A DNA stretch of 64,000 bases, from the NCBI RefSeq assembly GCF_900106745.1, contig NZ_FNNV01000008.1, forward strand, positions 186,001-250,000, given 5' to 3'. A program made the translations under genes and the position numbers. This DNA comes from Paenibacillus sp. CF384. GTDB lineage: Bacteria > Bacillota > Bacilli > Paenibacillales > Paenibacillaceae. Below are positions 7,903 to 16,616 of the stretch, in pieces. Numbering within the stretch: position 1 is the stretch's first letter; every line of letters starts with the position of its first letter. Below the pieces are notes generated by a model. That model did no database searches. It worked only from the letters and a program-made list of their open reading frames with translations, and was not told where the DNA came from.

Positions 7903-9263
7903 GTGCGTCGCAGGTTCATGACTAACAAAGCCAGCGCTATGAACGTGAGAATAATCCCGAGCGTTCGAAAACCTCCGGCACTGAACCGGTCCCCCATAAC
8001 GATGCCTGTCAGCAATGAGGATAGAATGGTCCCCAGGTATCTCGATGTATTGAATAGGCCTGAAGCCACACCGATCATTTCTTTGGGAGCGCTGTTAAAC
8101 AATGTCGCCTGCATGCCTACGGCGTTCATTCCGTTGCTGACCCCGAATGCGGCTAATGCCAAGCCCACGCTGACAATCGGGGAATTTTGATTTAAGGTCA
8201 CGATCCATACGGAACCGAATGTCATCAGTAGTGCAGATAACAGTAGTGACGGCCATGGTCCGGATTTCTCGATCCAACGTCCTGCGATGGGAGATATAAC
8301 GAGCGAGGACAAGCCTAAGGTTAGCATAAGAATCCCGGTATGGAGCTCGCTGACATGACGGACCGTTTGCAGGTAAGACGGGAATCCGAAGAAGAGCGCA
8401 TAGAACAGCAAGTTAACGAGTATGAATTGGACATTGACCCAAGTCAGAGCCGGATATTTGGCGAACGTACGCAGTGGTATAAAAGGTGACGGCGTTCTTA
8501 GCTCATGTCGTACGAAAGCTCCCAGCGCCACAAGGCCGAGCGAGCCCATAGCGATATTCCATAATGCGATATGACCGGATGATTTGACTGCCAGCATACT
8601 AACGAGCAGCGCGATCAAGCCAACTGTGAAGAGTAAGATTCCAGGCGCATCGATCAACGTCATCCATCCTCGAATAGTCAAGCTGCGTCGTCCCACGGTA
8701 GAAGTCGGTTCGTCCTTAGGGATCGTCCGCCAAGCGGTTATAAAACTCGCCACCACGAACGGAATATTGACCATAAAGATCGCAGGCCAATCCCACCACT
8801 CAATCAAAGCCCCGCCCACAAAAGGTCCAATGGCTGCCGCTCCGGATAGGAAGATGGACAGAACAGACAGTGCAGTCGCTTGTTTCTCTGTAATATGAAT
8901 ACGGATAATGGCCATCCCAACCGCAACCATCATACTTGTACCGATGGCTTGCGCAACGCGGGATACGACCAGCCATCCGAAATTAGGCGATAGTGGAGCA
9001 AGTAAGAAGATGACGAAAGAAACAACCAGACCGGCAAGAAAGATCTTCCTGCGTCCAAATAAATCGCTGGCCTTGCCCATGACGGGCTGAGCGATAGCAC
9101 TTGCAATGTAGAAAGCGAAAATAATCCAAGAAACCGCAGTGAAATCCAATTGGTATTCATGCTGCAGTCTTGTAATCGCAACGGAGATCATCGACGAGTT
9201 TAAGGGGTTTAACAGGATTCCAAGTCCAACGGCTGTCATCAGCCACCTGCTGCGGGCATTCAT
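7869..9263 (-). CDS. MFS transporter, DHA2 (EmrB/QacA-like) drug-efflux family
   Basis: Proton-driven major-facilitator exporter (464 residues). The N-terminal helix carries NPLNSSMISVAI, the loop after helix 2 has GKASDLFGRRKIF (motif A), and the helix-5 region has AAIGPFVGGALIEWWDW (antiporter motif C). The number of hydrophobic segments fits 12-14 helices. The start is the ATG at 9263, seven bases after GGGAGG; the frame is open upstream to 9347 without a ribosome site. It is divergent from a LysR regulator whose start is about 120 bases away, the usual arrangement for a regulator and its exporter target. The substrate is unknown. Confidence 0.9.
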   Translation of the reverse strand: MNARSRWLMTAVGLGILLNPLNSSMISVAITRLQHEYQLDFTAVSWIIFAFYIASAIAQPVMGKASDLFGRRKIFLAGLVVSFVIFLLAPLSPNFGWLVVSRVAQAIGTSMMVAVGMAIIRIHITEKQATALSVLSIFLSGAAAIGPFVGGALIEWWDWPAIFMVNIPFVVASFITAWRTIPKDEPTSTVGRRSLTIRGWMTLIDAPGILLFTVGLIALLVSMLAVKSSGHIALWNIAMGSLGLVALGAFVRHELRTPSPFIPLRTFAKYPALTWVNVQFILVNLLFYALFFGFPSYLQTVRHVSELHTGILMLTLGLSSLVISPIAGRWIEKSGPWPSLLLSALLMTFGSVWIVTLNQNSPIVSVGLALAAFGVSNGMNAVGMQATLFNSAPKEMIGVASGLFNTSRYLGTILSSLLTGIVMGDRFSAGGFRTLGIILTFIALALLVMNLRRTKTPHPAEEPG

Positions 9264-9314
9264 ATGAAGTTCCTCCCTGAGTGTTCCTTTCATTAGCTTA
9301 CCGTGGATCTTATA

Positions 9315-9342
9315 TTTACTCCAACGCATTTCATGGTATGAT
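9315..9342 (+). promoter_or_regulatory. Candidate promoter for the LysR regulator in the divergent spacer
   Basis: TTTACT (9315-9320) and TATGAT (9337-9342) are 16 bases apart and 40 bases before the regulator ATG. The direct repeat ATTTCAT (9328 and 9341) straddles the -10 region and could be a regulator contact. Confidence 0.35.
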
Positions 9343-9381
9343 TTCATTGACTCAAAGGAATGATTGGGGGATCAGCATAGA

Positions 9382-10272
9382 ATGGAACTTCTTCAGTTGC
9401 ACTATTTTCTTGAAGTTGCCAGGCAGGAGCATGTGACGGAAGCGGCACGCAGTCTACATGTTACGCAATCGTCACTAAGTAAGACGATTCAACGTCTCGA
9501 GGAAGATTTGGGTGCTCCTCTGTTCGATCGAACGGGGCGAAAGCTTAAGTTAAATGAATTCGGAAGCAAATTCCTTCGCCGAGCGGAGCGGGCTTTATTC
9601 GAATTGGAACAGGGGAAACAGGAGATTCAGGATTTAACCAGTCCGGAATATGGCACGCTCAAGCTGGCGGTGACGACTGCAAGTACATTGCCTAATATCC
9701 TGCGAGAATTTCGCAAGAAACGGCCTAATATCCAATTTCATGTGCAGATGGTTAGCACGCAGAAGATGGTTACGCTGCTTCATCGAGGAGAGGTCGATTT
9801 TGGTTTAACTTCGCCCCCTATACCAGAGAATAACGACTTAGCGTGTCAGACTGTGTTCATTGACCCGATTCTATTAGCTGTTCCCAGAGGTCATCGTCTG
9901 GCCGATCGGAGCAGCATTTCATTGCCAGAGATTAGAGATGAATGGTTCGTTGGTGTCAAGAAAGACTATGGCGTTCGCGATTTCGTGGATTCTTTATGTA
10001 AATTGGCCGGATTTCTGCCTAAGTATGTGTATGAAGGCGATGAGCCTGCAAGGCTGAGTGATCTTGTAGAGGCCGAAATTGGCATAGCCTTCATCCCAAG
10101 TACAGCCAGACATTCGCGGGAACATATCCACTATCTCCAAATCGAGGATCACGAATTGGTACGGGAGATCGCTTTGCTGTGGAACAAGGGTCGGTACATT
10201 TCGCGGGCGGCTGTGGAGTTTCGTGAGGTCGTTTTGGACTATTTTGCAGAGTTGTCCACCCTGCCGAAATAA
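9382..10272 (+). CDS. LysR-family transcriptional regulator
   Basis: DNA-binding regulator of 296 residues, the family length. The N-terminal winged helix-turn-helix (residues 1-60) reads ELLQLHYFLEVARQ, then the recognition-helix region TQSSLSKTIQRLEEDLG and the wing LFDRTGRKLKLNEFG. The effector-binding domain (about 90-295) follows. The start at 9382 fits the family; a TTG at 9364 would add six residues but lies in the GGGGG ribosome site. It probably controls the divergent MFS exporter gene and itself through the shared spacer. The effector is unknown. Confidence 0.9.
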   Translation: MELLQLHYFLEVARQEHVTEAARSLHVTQSSLSKTIQRLEEDLGAPLFDRTGRKLKLNEFGSKFLRRAERALFELEQGKQEIQDLTSPEYGTLKLAVTTASTLPNILREFRKKRPNIQFHVQMVSTQKMVTLLHRGEVDFGLTSPPIPENNDLACQTVFIDPILLAVPRGHRLADRSSISLPEIRDEWFVGVKKDYGVRDFVDSLCKLAGFLPKYVYEGDEPARLSDLVEAEIGIAFIPSTARHSREHIHYLQIEDHELVREIALLWNKGRYISRAAVEFREVVLDYFAELSTLPK

Positions 10273-10373
10273 TCGGCCATTTATTTATTAAGATAAGTTC
10301 ATAATTCATATCAGAACAATTCACCCCCTACTTGCGTCTAATTAGTACATCATAAGGAAAGGGTGTCATTAAT

Positions 10374-11417
10374 TTGGGAAATAAACCCATTAAACGCGTA
10401 ACAATCATGTCTCTTCTTGTACTCCTGACCGTGATTCAAACCAATAGCGTGTTTGCGGCGGCGAATGAACAATCGCCGGCCTTGTTGCTCGATGGGAAGC
10501 CACTTGTATTGCCGGTTCAGCCGGTAATTGAGAACGGAGTCAGCTATGTCCCGTTACGTCCGATATTCGAAGCACAAGGTGCTAAAGTTAGCTGGGACGA
10601 GCCCAAGCACACGGTGACGGCTACTAAAGAAAGCAACCTAATAACCTACCAAATGGGTACTATGTTTGCTTATAAGAATAACAATCAGCTGGCGCTTCCC
10701 GTTCCCGGTAAAGTCATTAACGGCTCTTCGATGGTTCCGCTGCGGTTCATTAGTGAGCTGCTGGGGAATGTCGTTCAGTGGCATGCCTACTCCCAGACCA
10801 TCTCGATCTCGTCTGCGAATACGTTTGAAACAGAGATTACATACGGTGCAAATCTTAGGTCGCTGCCGAATTCAACGAATGAGGCGTCTGTGATCCGAAT
10901 GCTTCCGAAGGGCCAACGGATTCATGTCATTCGCGAAATCGACGCCAACTGGCTGGAGGTACAGACGGTAGACAAGACAATTGGATTTATGTCGGCTAAA
11001 CCTAAGTACACCAACTACTCAAGCCCGAGCTTGACCATGAAGCAAGCCGATCAAATCATCGCATTTGGCTCAACCTACTTCGGCACCCATTATGAATTCG
11101 GCGCAAGTCCAAACCAAACGAAAACCTTCGATTGCTCTTCTTTCGTCAAGCATGTGTTTGAACAGGTGCTGTCGGTCGATCTGCCGCGTCTCTCCTACGA
11201 CCAAGCGAAGGAAGGGAAGGAAGTGAAAGTAGATGACTTGCGCAAAGGCGACCTAATGTTCTTCAGCGCACGCGGTCTCGATATCGGACATGTTGGCATC
11301 TATGCAGGGGATGGCAAAATCCTTCACACCTATTCGGACAAGCTTGGCGTCCACATCGCGGAGTTTACCGGGCAATGGAAAACGCGATTCGTTACGGCAA
11401 GACGAGTATTTGGGTAG
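10374..11417 (+). CDS. Secreted NlpC/P60 wall hydrolase with copper-amine-oxidase-N and SH3 domains
   Basis: Secreted cysteine peptidase likely to cut peptide stems of peptidoglycan. Order: signal peptide (residues 1-29, cut after SVFAA), copper-amine-oxidase N-terminal-like domain (about 33-146, with two YVPLRPIFE / MVPLRFISE repeats), bacterial SH3 (about 153-212), and NlpC/P60 (about 222-347). Catalytic C254 is in FDCSSF, H306 in DIGHVGIY, and H318 is the third polar residue. The start is a TTG at 10374 after AAGGAAAGGG. The combination of these wall-associated domains is common in Paenibacillaceae. It is monocistronic. Confidence 0.92.
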   Translation: MGNKPIKRVTIMSLLVLLTVIQTNSVFAAANEQSPALLLDGKPLVLPVQPVIENGVSYVPLRPIFEAQGAKVSWDEPKHTVTATKESNLITYQMGTMFAYKNNNQLALPVPGKVINGSSMVPLRFISELLGNVVQWHAYSQTISISSANTFETEITYGANLRSLPNSTNEASVIRMLPKGQRIHVIREIDANWLEVQTVDKTIGFMSAKPKYTNYSSPSLTMKQADQIIAFGSTYFGTHYEFGASPNQTKTFDCSSFVKHVFEQVLSVDLPRLSYDQAKEGKEVKVDDLRKGDLMFFSARGLDIGHVGIYAGDGKILHTYSDKLGVHIAEFTGQWKTRFVTARRVFG

Positions 11418-11451
11418 GAACAACTCTATCAAAGAAAATAGAAACTAATTG

Positions 11452-11480
11452 TTTACATGGGAACGACTGTAAGATAATCT
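11452..11480 (+). promoter_or_regulatory. Candidate promoter for the phosphotransferase cluster
   Basis: TTTACA (11452-11457) lies 17 bases before TAATCT (11475-11480), in the only sizeable gap before a run of seven co-directional genes. Confidence 0.4.
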
Positions 11481-11519
11481 AATAGTTATAAGTTGGAAGG
11501 TTTTGGTACTACCGACTAG

Positions 11520-11550
11520 GGAGGCAGCGATCACTTCGATCAGCTGCCTC
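11520..11550 (+). other. Leader hairpin before the phosphotransferase cluster
   Basis: GGAGGCAGCGATC pairs with GATCAGCTGCCTC (one bulge) around a short loop. It lies between the candidate promoter and the first gene and is not followed by a T run. It could be an attenuator-like structure, an RNA-stability element or the weak terminator of the upstream gene. Confidence 0.4.
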
Positions 11551-11575
11551 TACGTTTCTAGAGAGGAGTGCTCCG

Positions 11576-12502
11576 ATGAACATAGATGAAGTAATCGAAC
11601 ATATTCCGCAGCTGCGGAAAGCGACGGCTGTTTCACAGATACATAAAGGTTTCTCTTATGATGGCAAATATCTCGTTTACGAAGACGGCGACAGACCGGC
11701 TTATGTTCTGCGTACTGCGACTTACAATCAGTCCGAATCCAAACGCCGCGAGTTCGAGGCAGTCGGTCTTATTCATGGTCTCGGCGTGCGCACTTCCGAA
11801 CCCATTGCATTCGGTATGATCGAAGTGCTTGATCGATGTTATATGGTTTTGCGATATGTCGAGGGTTTGGATGCTCTGGAAGAGCTGCCACGGATGACGG
11901 TTGATCAACAGTACCGAGTAGGCGCCGAAGCCGGTCGGGAACTGCTTATGATGCACGAGGTGGAAGCACCGGAGGACACGGAAGCGTGGGCCACGCACAG
12001 GGCCGCGAAGCATAAACGTCATATGGAGGAATATTTCCGCTGTGGGGTTAAGGCTCCTGAGGAAGAGGCTATTATTGCCTTTGTGGAGAAGCATTTACCG
12101 CTGCTGGAGGGGCGTCCGAACAGGTTTCAGCATGACGACTTTCATCCTGCCAATCTTCTCGTCCATCATGGGGCGTATGTCGCGGCGATTGATTTCAATC
12201 GGTATGACTGGGGAGACCCGTATCATGACTTTGTGAAAATCGCTTACTTTAGCCGTGAAGTCAGCATTCCGTTCTCCATTGGGCAAATCGATGGGTATTT
12301 CGACGGAAATGTTCCAGCGCATTTCTGGCAGCTATATGCGCTGTATGCGGCAATGACGATATTCGGTACGATTACGTGGACGCTTAAGGTCGTCCCGGAG
12401 CAGCTCGATTCGATGATGGACCGTATTCGTATACTGCTGGACGATCATACCCATTTCGAAAGTGTCGTACCTAGTTGGTACAAGCAGGGTGAGCATAGAT
12501 GA
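11576..12502 (+). CDS. APH-family phosphotransferase
   Basis: Kinase-fold phosphotransferase (308 residues). The catalytic loop is HDDFHPANLL (H-x-D-x4-N pattern, about residues 188-197), and the metal loop is DFNRYDWGDP. The stretch AYVLRTA in the N-lobe lacks an obvious lysine. The ATG at 11576 follows GAGAGGAG. It is the first gene of a run in which stops and starts overlap; the next start (12499) overlaps this stop by four bases. The substrate is unknown: the family includes aminoglycoside, macrolide, choline and homoserine kinases. Confidence 0.85.
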   Translation: MNIDEVIEHIPQLRKATAVSQIHKGFSYDGKYLVYEDGDRPAYVLRTATYNQSESKRREFEAVGLIHGLGVRTSEPIAFGMIEVLDRCYMVLRYVEGLDALEELPRMTVDQQYRVGAEAGRELLMMHEVEAPEDTEAWATHRAAKHKRHMEEYFRCGVKAPEEEAIIAFVEKHLPLLEGRPNRFQHDDFHPANLLVHHGAYVAAIDFNRYDWGDPYHDFVKIAYFSREVSIPFSIGQIDGYFDGNVPAHFWQLYALYAAMTIFGTITWTLKVVPEQLDSMMDRIRILLDDHTHFESVVPSWYKQGEHR

Positions 12503-13107
12503 ACATGATACCGGAGTCGAACTCCATAGAGGACTATGTACTGGAAGCAGATGAAGTGGATTTTAAGCACCATGCTATTCAGGAACTAGCTGCCGAACTA
12601 TTTGCCTTATCCTCAAACGAGGCGGATTTCGTGAGGAGAGCCTATGAATATGTCAGAGATGAAATCTCGCATTCATGGGATATTCAAAGCTCCCGGATCA
12701 CTTGCAAAGCTTCGGAAGCACTTCACTATAAAGAAGGCATCTGTTATGCGAAGTCCAATCTGCTCTGTGCGTTGTTAAGGAGCAATGGAGTTCCGACTGG
12801 ATTTTGTTATCAACGCCTTACATTAGGTGATACGCCGGATACGGGGTACTGCATTCATGCCTTGAACGCCGTCTATTTAACATCGGTAGAGAGATGGATT
12901 CGCTTAGATGCACGAGGTAATAAGGCCGGCATACATGCTGAATTCTCGCTAGATGAGGAGAAGCTGGCTTTTGCTATACGAACTGAATACGACGAAATAG
13001 ACTATCCAATCATCTATACCGCTCCTAATCCTAAAACGATGGATACATTAAAGAAACATACAGATTGCAAAGCGATGTACCTGCATGGACTACCATGCGA
13101 GTTGTAA
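12499..13107 (+). CDS. Transglutaminase-like (papain-fold) protein
   Basis: Cytoplasmic transglutaminase-like protein of 202 residues. The triad is visible: C82 in KEGICYAKSNLL, H120 in CIHALNAV and D137 in WIRLDARGN. The cysteine is followed by the usual ALLRSNGVPTGF segment. Members act as peptidases, amidases or transglutaminases, and the role here is unknown. The start overlaps the upstream phosphotransferase stop (ATGA), which indicates co-translation. There is no signal peptide. Confidence 0.85.
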   Translation: MNMIPESNSIEDYVLEADEVDFKHHAIQELAAELFALSSNEADFVRRAYEYVRDEISHSWDIQSSRITCKASEALHYKEGICYAKSNLLCALLRSNGVPTGFCYQRLTLGDTPDTGYCIHALNAVYLTSVERWIRLDARGNKAGIHAEFSLDEEKLAFAIRTEYDEIDYPIIYTAPNPKTMDTLKKHTDCKAMYLHGLPCEL

Positions 13108-13148
13108 CGGATTCGAAGTCAAACAGCCGCCTCTGGGAGGGTGTCATT

Positions 13149-14171
13149 GTGGCAGACGGAACAGGCAATCGGCAATTGGAAAAACTGTGTACGAAGTTGA
13201 AGCTAGGAGAGCTGGTTAGTCAGCCTGTTCCGGTGGCAGGCGGGCTGTTACATCGCATGTACGCACTGAAAACCACCACTGGGAAATATGCGATAAAAGC
13301 ATTAAATCCGCAAATCATGCTCCGACCTACCGCGATGTTCAATATGATTCATTCCGAAAACATCGCTGCAATCGCAGCCACTAACGTACCTGCATTGCCG
13401 GCCAAGCGATTTAACGGCAGTTCCGTGCAGCAAGTAGATGATTACTATTTTCTCGTATTCGATTGGGTAGAGGGACGAAGTCTGGGGCCGCATGAACTAA
13501 CAAGTACTCACGCTGAACGAATAGGTGCGATTCTCGGCGATCTCCATAAGACGGACTTCTCCTCGCTAGGGATCGAGGCAAATGGGAGCATCGGCGGTGT
13601 GCATGCGACGGATTGGAACTACTATATAGAGTTAGGCGAAAGCAATCAGTCAGTGTGGGTAAGCTTGGCTAGAGGTGTCGTGGATCAGCTATACGACTGG
13701 AACGCAAAGGCGAACCATGCGGCGCAGTTGCTGGCATCCAACATCGTGATCAGTCACGCGGATCTAGATTCCAAGAATGTGTTGTGGAAGGAAGACTCAC
13801 CCATTCTTATTGATTGGGAAGCCTCAGGAGCAATAAATCCCATGCAGAATCTAATCGAGACTGCTATTTATTGGTCAGCGGATGAAGCGGGAAACTTAGA
13901 TCGCGACAAATTCCAGGCGTTCTTAAGAGGCTATAAGAAGAAAGCCGGAGCCATTGAGGCAAATTGGAAAGTCGTGTTAGATAACGGTTATGCAGGGATG
14001 CTGGGTTGGCTGGAATATAACTTCAAACGGTCCTTATGGCTGGAGTGCACGGATGAACAAGAGCAGCAGATGGGGACGGAGCAAGTGATCGGAACGATGA
14101 ACGCCCTAAGGCGTTATGCGGAGCAACAAGCTGAGATTGAAGGTTGGTTGAACGAGGAGGAGACACAATGA
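13149..14171 (+). CDS. APH-family phosphotransferase, second in cluster
   Basis: Phosphotransferase of 340 residues. An N-lobe lysine is in YAIKALNP, the catalytic loop is HADLDSKNVL, and the metal segment is LIDWEASG. The start is GTG at 13149, eight bases after GGGAGG (13135-13140); the frame is open further upstream only inside the previous gene. It is longer than the upstream phosphotransferase and not closely alike. Its stop overlaps the next start (ATGA at 14168). Substrate unknown. Confidence 0.85.
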   Translation: MADGTGNRQLEKLCTKLKLGELVSQPVPVAGGLLHRMYALKTTTGKYAIKALNPQIMLRPTAMFNMIHSENIAAIAATNVPALPAKRFNGSSVQQVDDYYFLVFDWVEGRSLGPHELTSTHAERIGAILGDLHKTDFSSLGIEANGSIGGVHATDWNYYIELGESNQSVWVSLARGVVDQLYDWNAKANHAAQLLASNIVISHADLDSKNVLWKEDSPILIDWEASGAINPMQNLIETAIYWSADEAGNLDRDKFQAFLRGYKKKAGAIEANWKVVLDNGYAGMLGWLEYNFKRSLWLECTDEQEQQMGTEQVIGTMNALRRYAEQQAEIEGWLNEEETQ

Positions 14172-14725
14172 AGCTTGTTCTAGTATTCGGGCCGATGGCA
14201 GTTGGCAAAATGACCGTTGGACAGGAGTTAGAGAAGATCACAGAGCTGAAGCTATTTCACAATCATATGACCATCGAATTGCTCGTTCCGTTACTGGGAT
14301 TTACGCCTGAGATGTGGGAGCTAACGAATCTATTTCGTCAGAAGATATTCGAAACCGTTGCCAAGAGTGACGCGCATGGGTTGATCTTCACGTATGTATG
14401 GGCTTTCGATCAGCAAGCGGATTGGGATTATGTGAGGACTGTTTGCGATATTTTTGAAAAAGTAGGCGGAGAAGTTTACTTCGTTGAACTTGAGGCCGAT
14501 ATGGACGAGAGAATCGAGCGTAACAAGACGCCTCATCGACTGGAGCACAAGCCTTCCAAACGGAACGTAGAACAATCCGAGCAGCGAATGAGGAGTGCAG
14601 TGGAACAGCACCGATTAAACTCGTTGGACGGAGAAATTGACTATGTGAATTATATGAAAATCAACAATACGAATTTGAGTCCAGAGGAAGTCGCGGCGAG
14701 AATTAGAACAACATTTCATTTATAA
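14168..14725 (+). CDS. P-loop NTPase/kinase-like protein
   Basis: Small ATP-binding protein (185 residues) related to the shikimate/gluconate-kinase type. Its P-loop GPMAVGKMT is at residues 8-16; the position after GK is methionine rather than Ser/Thr, with threonine next. Arginines at about residues 120-137 could form the lid. The start at 14168 overlaps the upstream stop and follows GAGGAGG. Phosphoryl acceptor unknown. Confidence 0.8.
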   Translation: MKLVLVFGPMAVGKMTVGQELEKITELKLFHNHMTIELLVPLLGFTPEMWELTNLFRQKIFETVAKSDAHGLIFTYVWAFDQQADWDYVRTVCDIFEKVGGEVYFVELEADMDERIERNKTPHRLEHKPSKRNVEQSEQRMRSAVEQHRLNSLDGEIDYVNYMKINNTNLSPEEVAARIRTTFHL

Positions 14726-14742
14726 AAGGGGCACATATAAAC

Positions 14743-15141
14743 GTGATTAAACAATCTCTGGAATTCTTAGACCACATTCAGATCCCGGTAATAGATCTGG
14801 AACAGTCCATTGAGTGGTACACTACTCATCTTGGATTCAATCTTCAAGGCAAACCTGATCATGATGACATGGCTTTTCTCTCACTTTCATCAGATCAACA
14901 TGCTAGACCTATTTTCCTGCTATGGAAAACGAATGGTAATGAGAGCATGAAGATGTATTTCTCTAAGCGAGAAGAGAAAATGCCTGTACTATGTTTTAGG
15001 ACAAAAGATGCCCATGCACTTCGCGAGCAGTTAGAGGAAGCCAATGTTGAAATTGCAAACTTTGCGGATGAAGGTTGGGCCTTTTGCTTGGACTTCTATG
15101 ATATCAACGGGAATTTGATCAATGCCACGGAATATAAATAG
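14743..15141 (+). CDS. VOC-family (glyoxalase/bleomycin-resistance fold) protein
   Basis: Vicinal-oxygen-chelate fold protein of 132 residues with the two-fold beta-alpha-beta-beta-beta pattern. The first half starts LDHIQIPVIDLEQSIEWYT and the second includes FRTKDAHALREQLEEANVEI. A GTG at 14743 follows AAGGGG. Members include metal-dependent lyases, dioxygenases and drug-binding proteins. H16 and a late glutamate (ATEYK) could be metal ligands. It continues the cluster direction after a 17-base gap. Confidence 0.8.
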   Translation: MIKQSLEFLDHIQIPVIDLEQSIEWYTTHLGFNLQGKPDHDDMAFLSLSSDQHARPIFLLWKTNGNESMKMYFSKREEKMPVLCFRTKDAHALREQLEEANVEIANFADEGWAFCLDFYDINGNLINATEYK

Positions 15142-15169
15142 GAGTTGATCGAAGAAAGGGCACTTCGTC

Positions 15170-15985
15170 ATGCTTATCATAGGATCAATAGCTGTATTAC
15201 TACTCCTTAGTATTTTCATTCAGACTTATTGGTTGAAGTACTCCCATTGTCAACTTGGGGAGCATTCTGACACAAACCTTACCATCGTTCAATTGTCTGA
15301 TCTTCATGGGCGGACGGGATTCATCAATGGCTCATTGAGTCAGAAAGTAAACCGCATGAAGCCAGATATCGTCGTGATAACCGGTGACTTGGTATCAAGG
15401 AAGAAGCAATTAGCTGCAGTTCTTAAGGAAGTCCAGAAGATAGATTGTCCGCAGCTATTCTTTGTCCCCGGCAATTACGAGCGTGAGTGTATGGAAGGAT
15501 TCCGCAAAAGGTCATACTCGGACCAAGAGTATGAACAAATTATTCAAAGATTGCAGAATCAGAATATATCCGTTCTAACCAATCATGGCGCAACCGCAGC
15601 TATGAAGAATCAGAAAGTACTCATCTATGGATTCGATAACTCCATATATGGCAATGAAAGCTTAACCATGACTAGGGAGGAGATGAGCAGCTTTCCCTAC
15701 ATAATCTTGCTAGCACATTCTCCAAGCATCATTAAGTTAATCGAAGAACAACAGGTCCCTTACGATCTGCTCCTCGTCGGGCATACGCACGGCGGTCAGA
15801 TCAGATTCCTGAATCGTACACTAGGGGCTTACAAAAATTATCATGTTGGGCTTAAGCGAGTAGACGAACGTAGAAATTTCTTCATTACTCGAGGGCTAGG
15901 CACGGTGAAGATTCCCATTCGGTTAGCATGTTCACCGGAGATTGCTGTTTTTCATATTGGACTGGAAAGAAAGGTGATCGCATGA
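15170..15985 (+). CDS. Membrane-anchored metallophosphoesterase (YkuE-like)
   Basis: Calcineurin-like phosphoesterase of 271 residues with an N-terminal membrane segment (residues 2-20). Metal-site motifs in order: DLH (D44, H46), GDLV (D73), GNYE (N102), LAHSP (H183) and GHTHGG (H205, H207). The conserved histidine of the GNH(D/E) motif is tyrosine here (Y103), which may lower phosphatase activity. The YkuE group has been linked to lipid or wall phosphates, but the substrate here is not known. Its stop overlaps the next start by four bases. Confidence 0.85.
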   Translation: MLIIGSIAVLLLLSIFIQTYWLKYSHCQLGEHSDTNLTIVQLSDLHGRTGFINGSLSQKVNRMKPDIVVITGDLVSRKKQLAAVLKEVQKIDCPQLFFVPGNYERECMEGFRKRSYSDQEYEQIIQRLQNQNISVLTNHGATAAMKNQKVLIYGFDNSIYGNESLTMTREEMSSFPYIILLAHSPSIIKLIEEQQVPYDLLLVGHTHGGQIRFLNRTLGAYKNYHVGLKRVDERRNFFITRGLGTVKIPIRLACSPEIAVFHIGLERKVIA

Positions 15986-16554
15986 CTACAATCGGGCTTA
16001 TCAGACATGGCGTGACGGATTGGAACGAGCTCGGCAAGGCGCAGGGAATATCGGATATCCCGCTTAACGAAACCGGAATGATTCAAGCGAAGGCCATAGC
16101 CGACAGGCTTGCAGGCGAAAGCTGGGACATCATTATCTCCAGTACGCTAACCAGAGCGAAGCAAACCGCCGAGGCAGTGCGCAGCGCTTTAGGGATTGAC
16201 ACGTTAATTACGGAAGACCGGATTAGAGAGATTAATTGCGGGCAGATCGAAGGAACCACAGAAGAAGAACGAGTAGCCAGATGGGGCGCCAATTGGAGCT
16301 CCCTAGATCTTGGCATCGAAGCGTTCGATGACGTGGCGAAGCGGGGAGCGGCTTATATGGAAGAAGTTGCCGCCACTCACCGGGATAAGCGAGTATTAAT
16401 CGTTAGCCATGGAGCGCTAATTGGGCTATCACTGAAGCGGCTCATGCCACAGCGATTCGAATCCACATACATGCATAATACTTCCTTAACAATCATCGCT
16501 CATCGCAATGAAGAGTGGGAATGCACGCTCTTCAACTGCACGAAGCATCTGTAA
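15982..16554 (+). CDS. Histidine phosphatase family protein (phosphoglycerate-mutase-like)
   Basis: Branch-1 histidine phosphatase, 190 residues. The catalytic LIRHGVTDWN motif places the phospho-accepting histidine at residue 9, and the second histidine lies in VSHGALIG (about residue 143). Family roles include dephosphorylation of sugar phosphates, nucleotide-loop intermediates or phosphoproteins. The start ATG at 15982 overlaps the phosphoesterase stop and follows AAGGTG. It is the last gene of the run from 11576 and faces a convergent lipoprotein gene. Confidence 0.88.
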   Translation: MTTIGLIRHGVTDWNELGKAQGISDIPLNETGMIQAKAIADRLAGESWDIIISSTLTRAKQTAEAVRSALGIDTLITEDRIREINCGQIEGTTEEERVARWGANWSSLDLGIEAFDDVAKRGAAYMEEVAATHRDKRVLIVSHGALIGLSLKRLMPQRFESTYMHNTSLTIIAHRNEEWECTLFNCTKHL

Positions 16555-16572
16555 CAGCCCCTAGGGCCGACC

Positions 16573-16608
16573 GGCAAAAGAATAGCCCCGCTCGCATTCG
16601 AACGGGAC
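16573..16608 (-). terminator. Terminator of the glycosidase-like lipoprotein gene
   Basis: On the minus strand GTCCCGTTCG, loop AATG, CGAGCGGGGC, then TATTCTTTT. It lies in the short gap between convergent genes. Its core resembles the hairpin at 27451. Confidence 0.7.
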
Positions 16609-16616
16609 CTTATCCG

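Noticed and set aside
11481-11575. T-box leader before the phosphotransferase cluster
   Set aside because: GGTACTACCG slightly recalls the T-box sequence, but there is no specifier stem, the downstream hairpin lacks a T run, and the genes are not amino-acid related.
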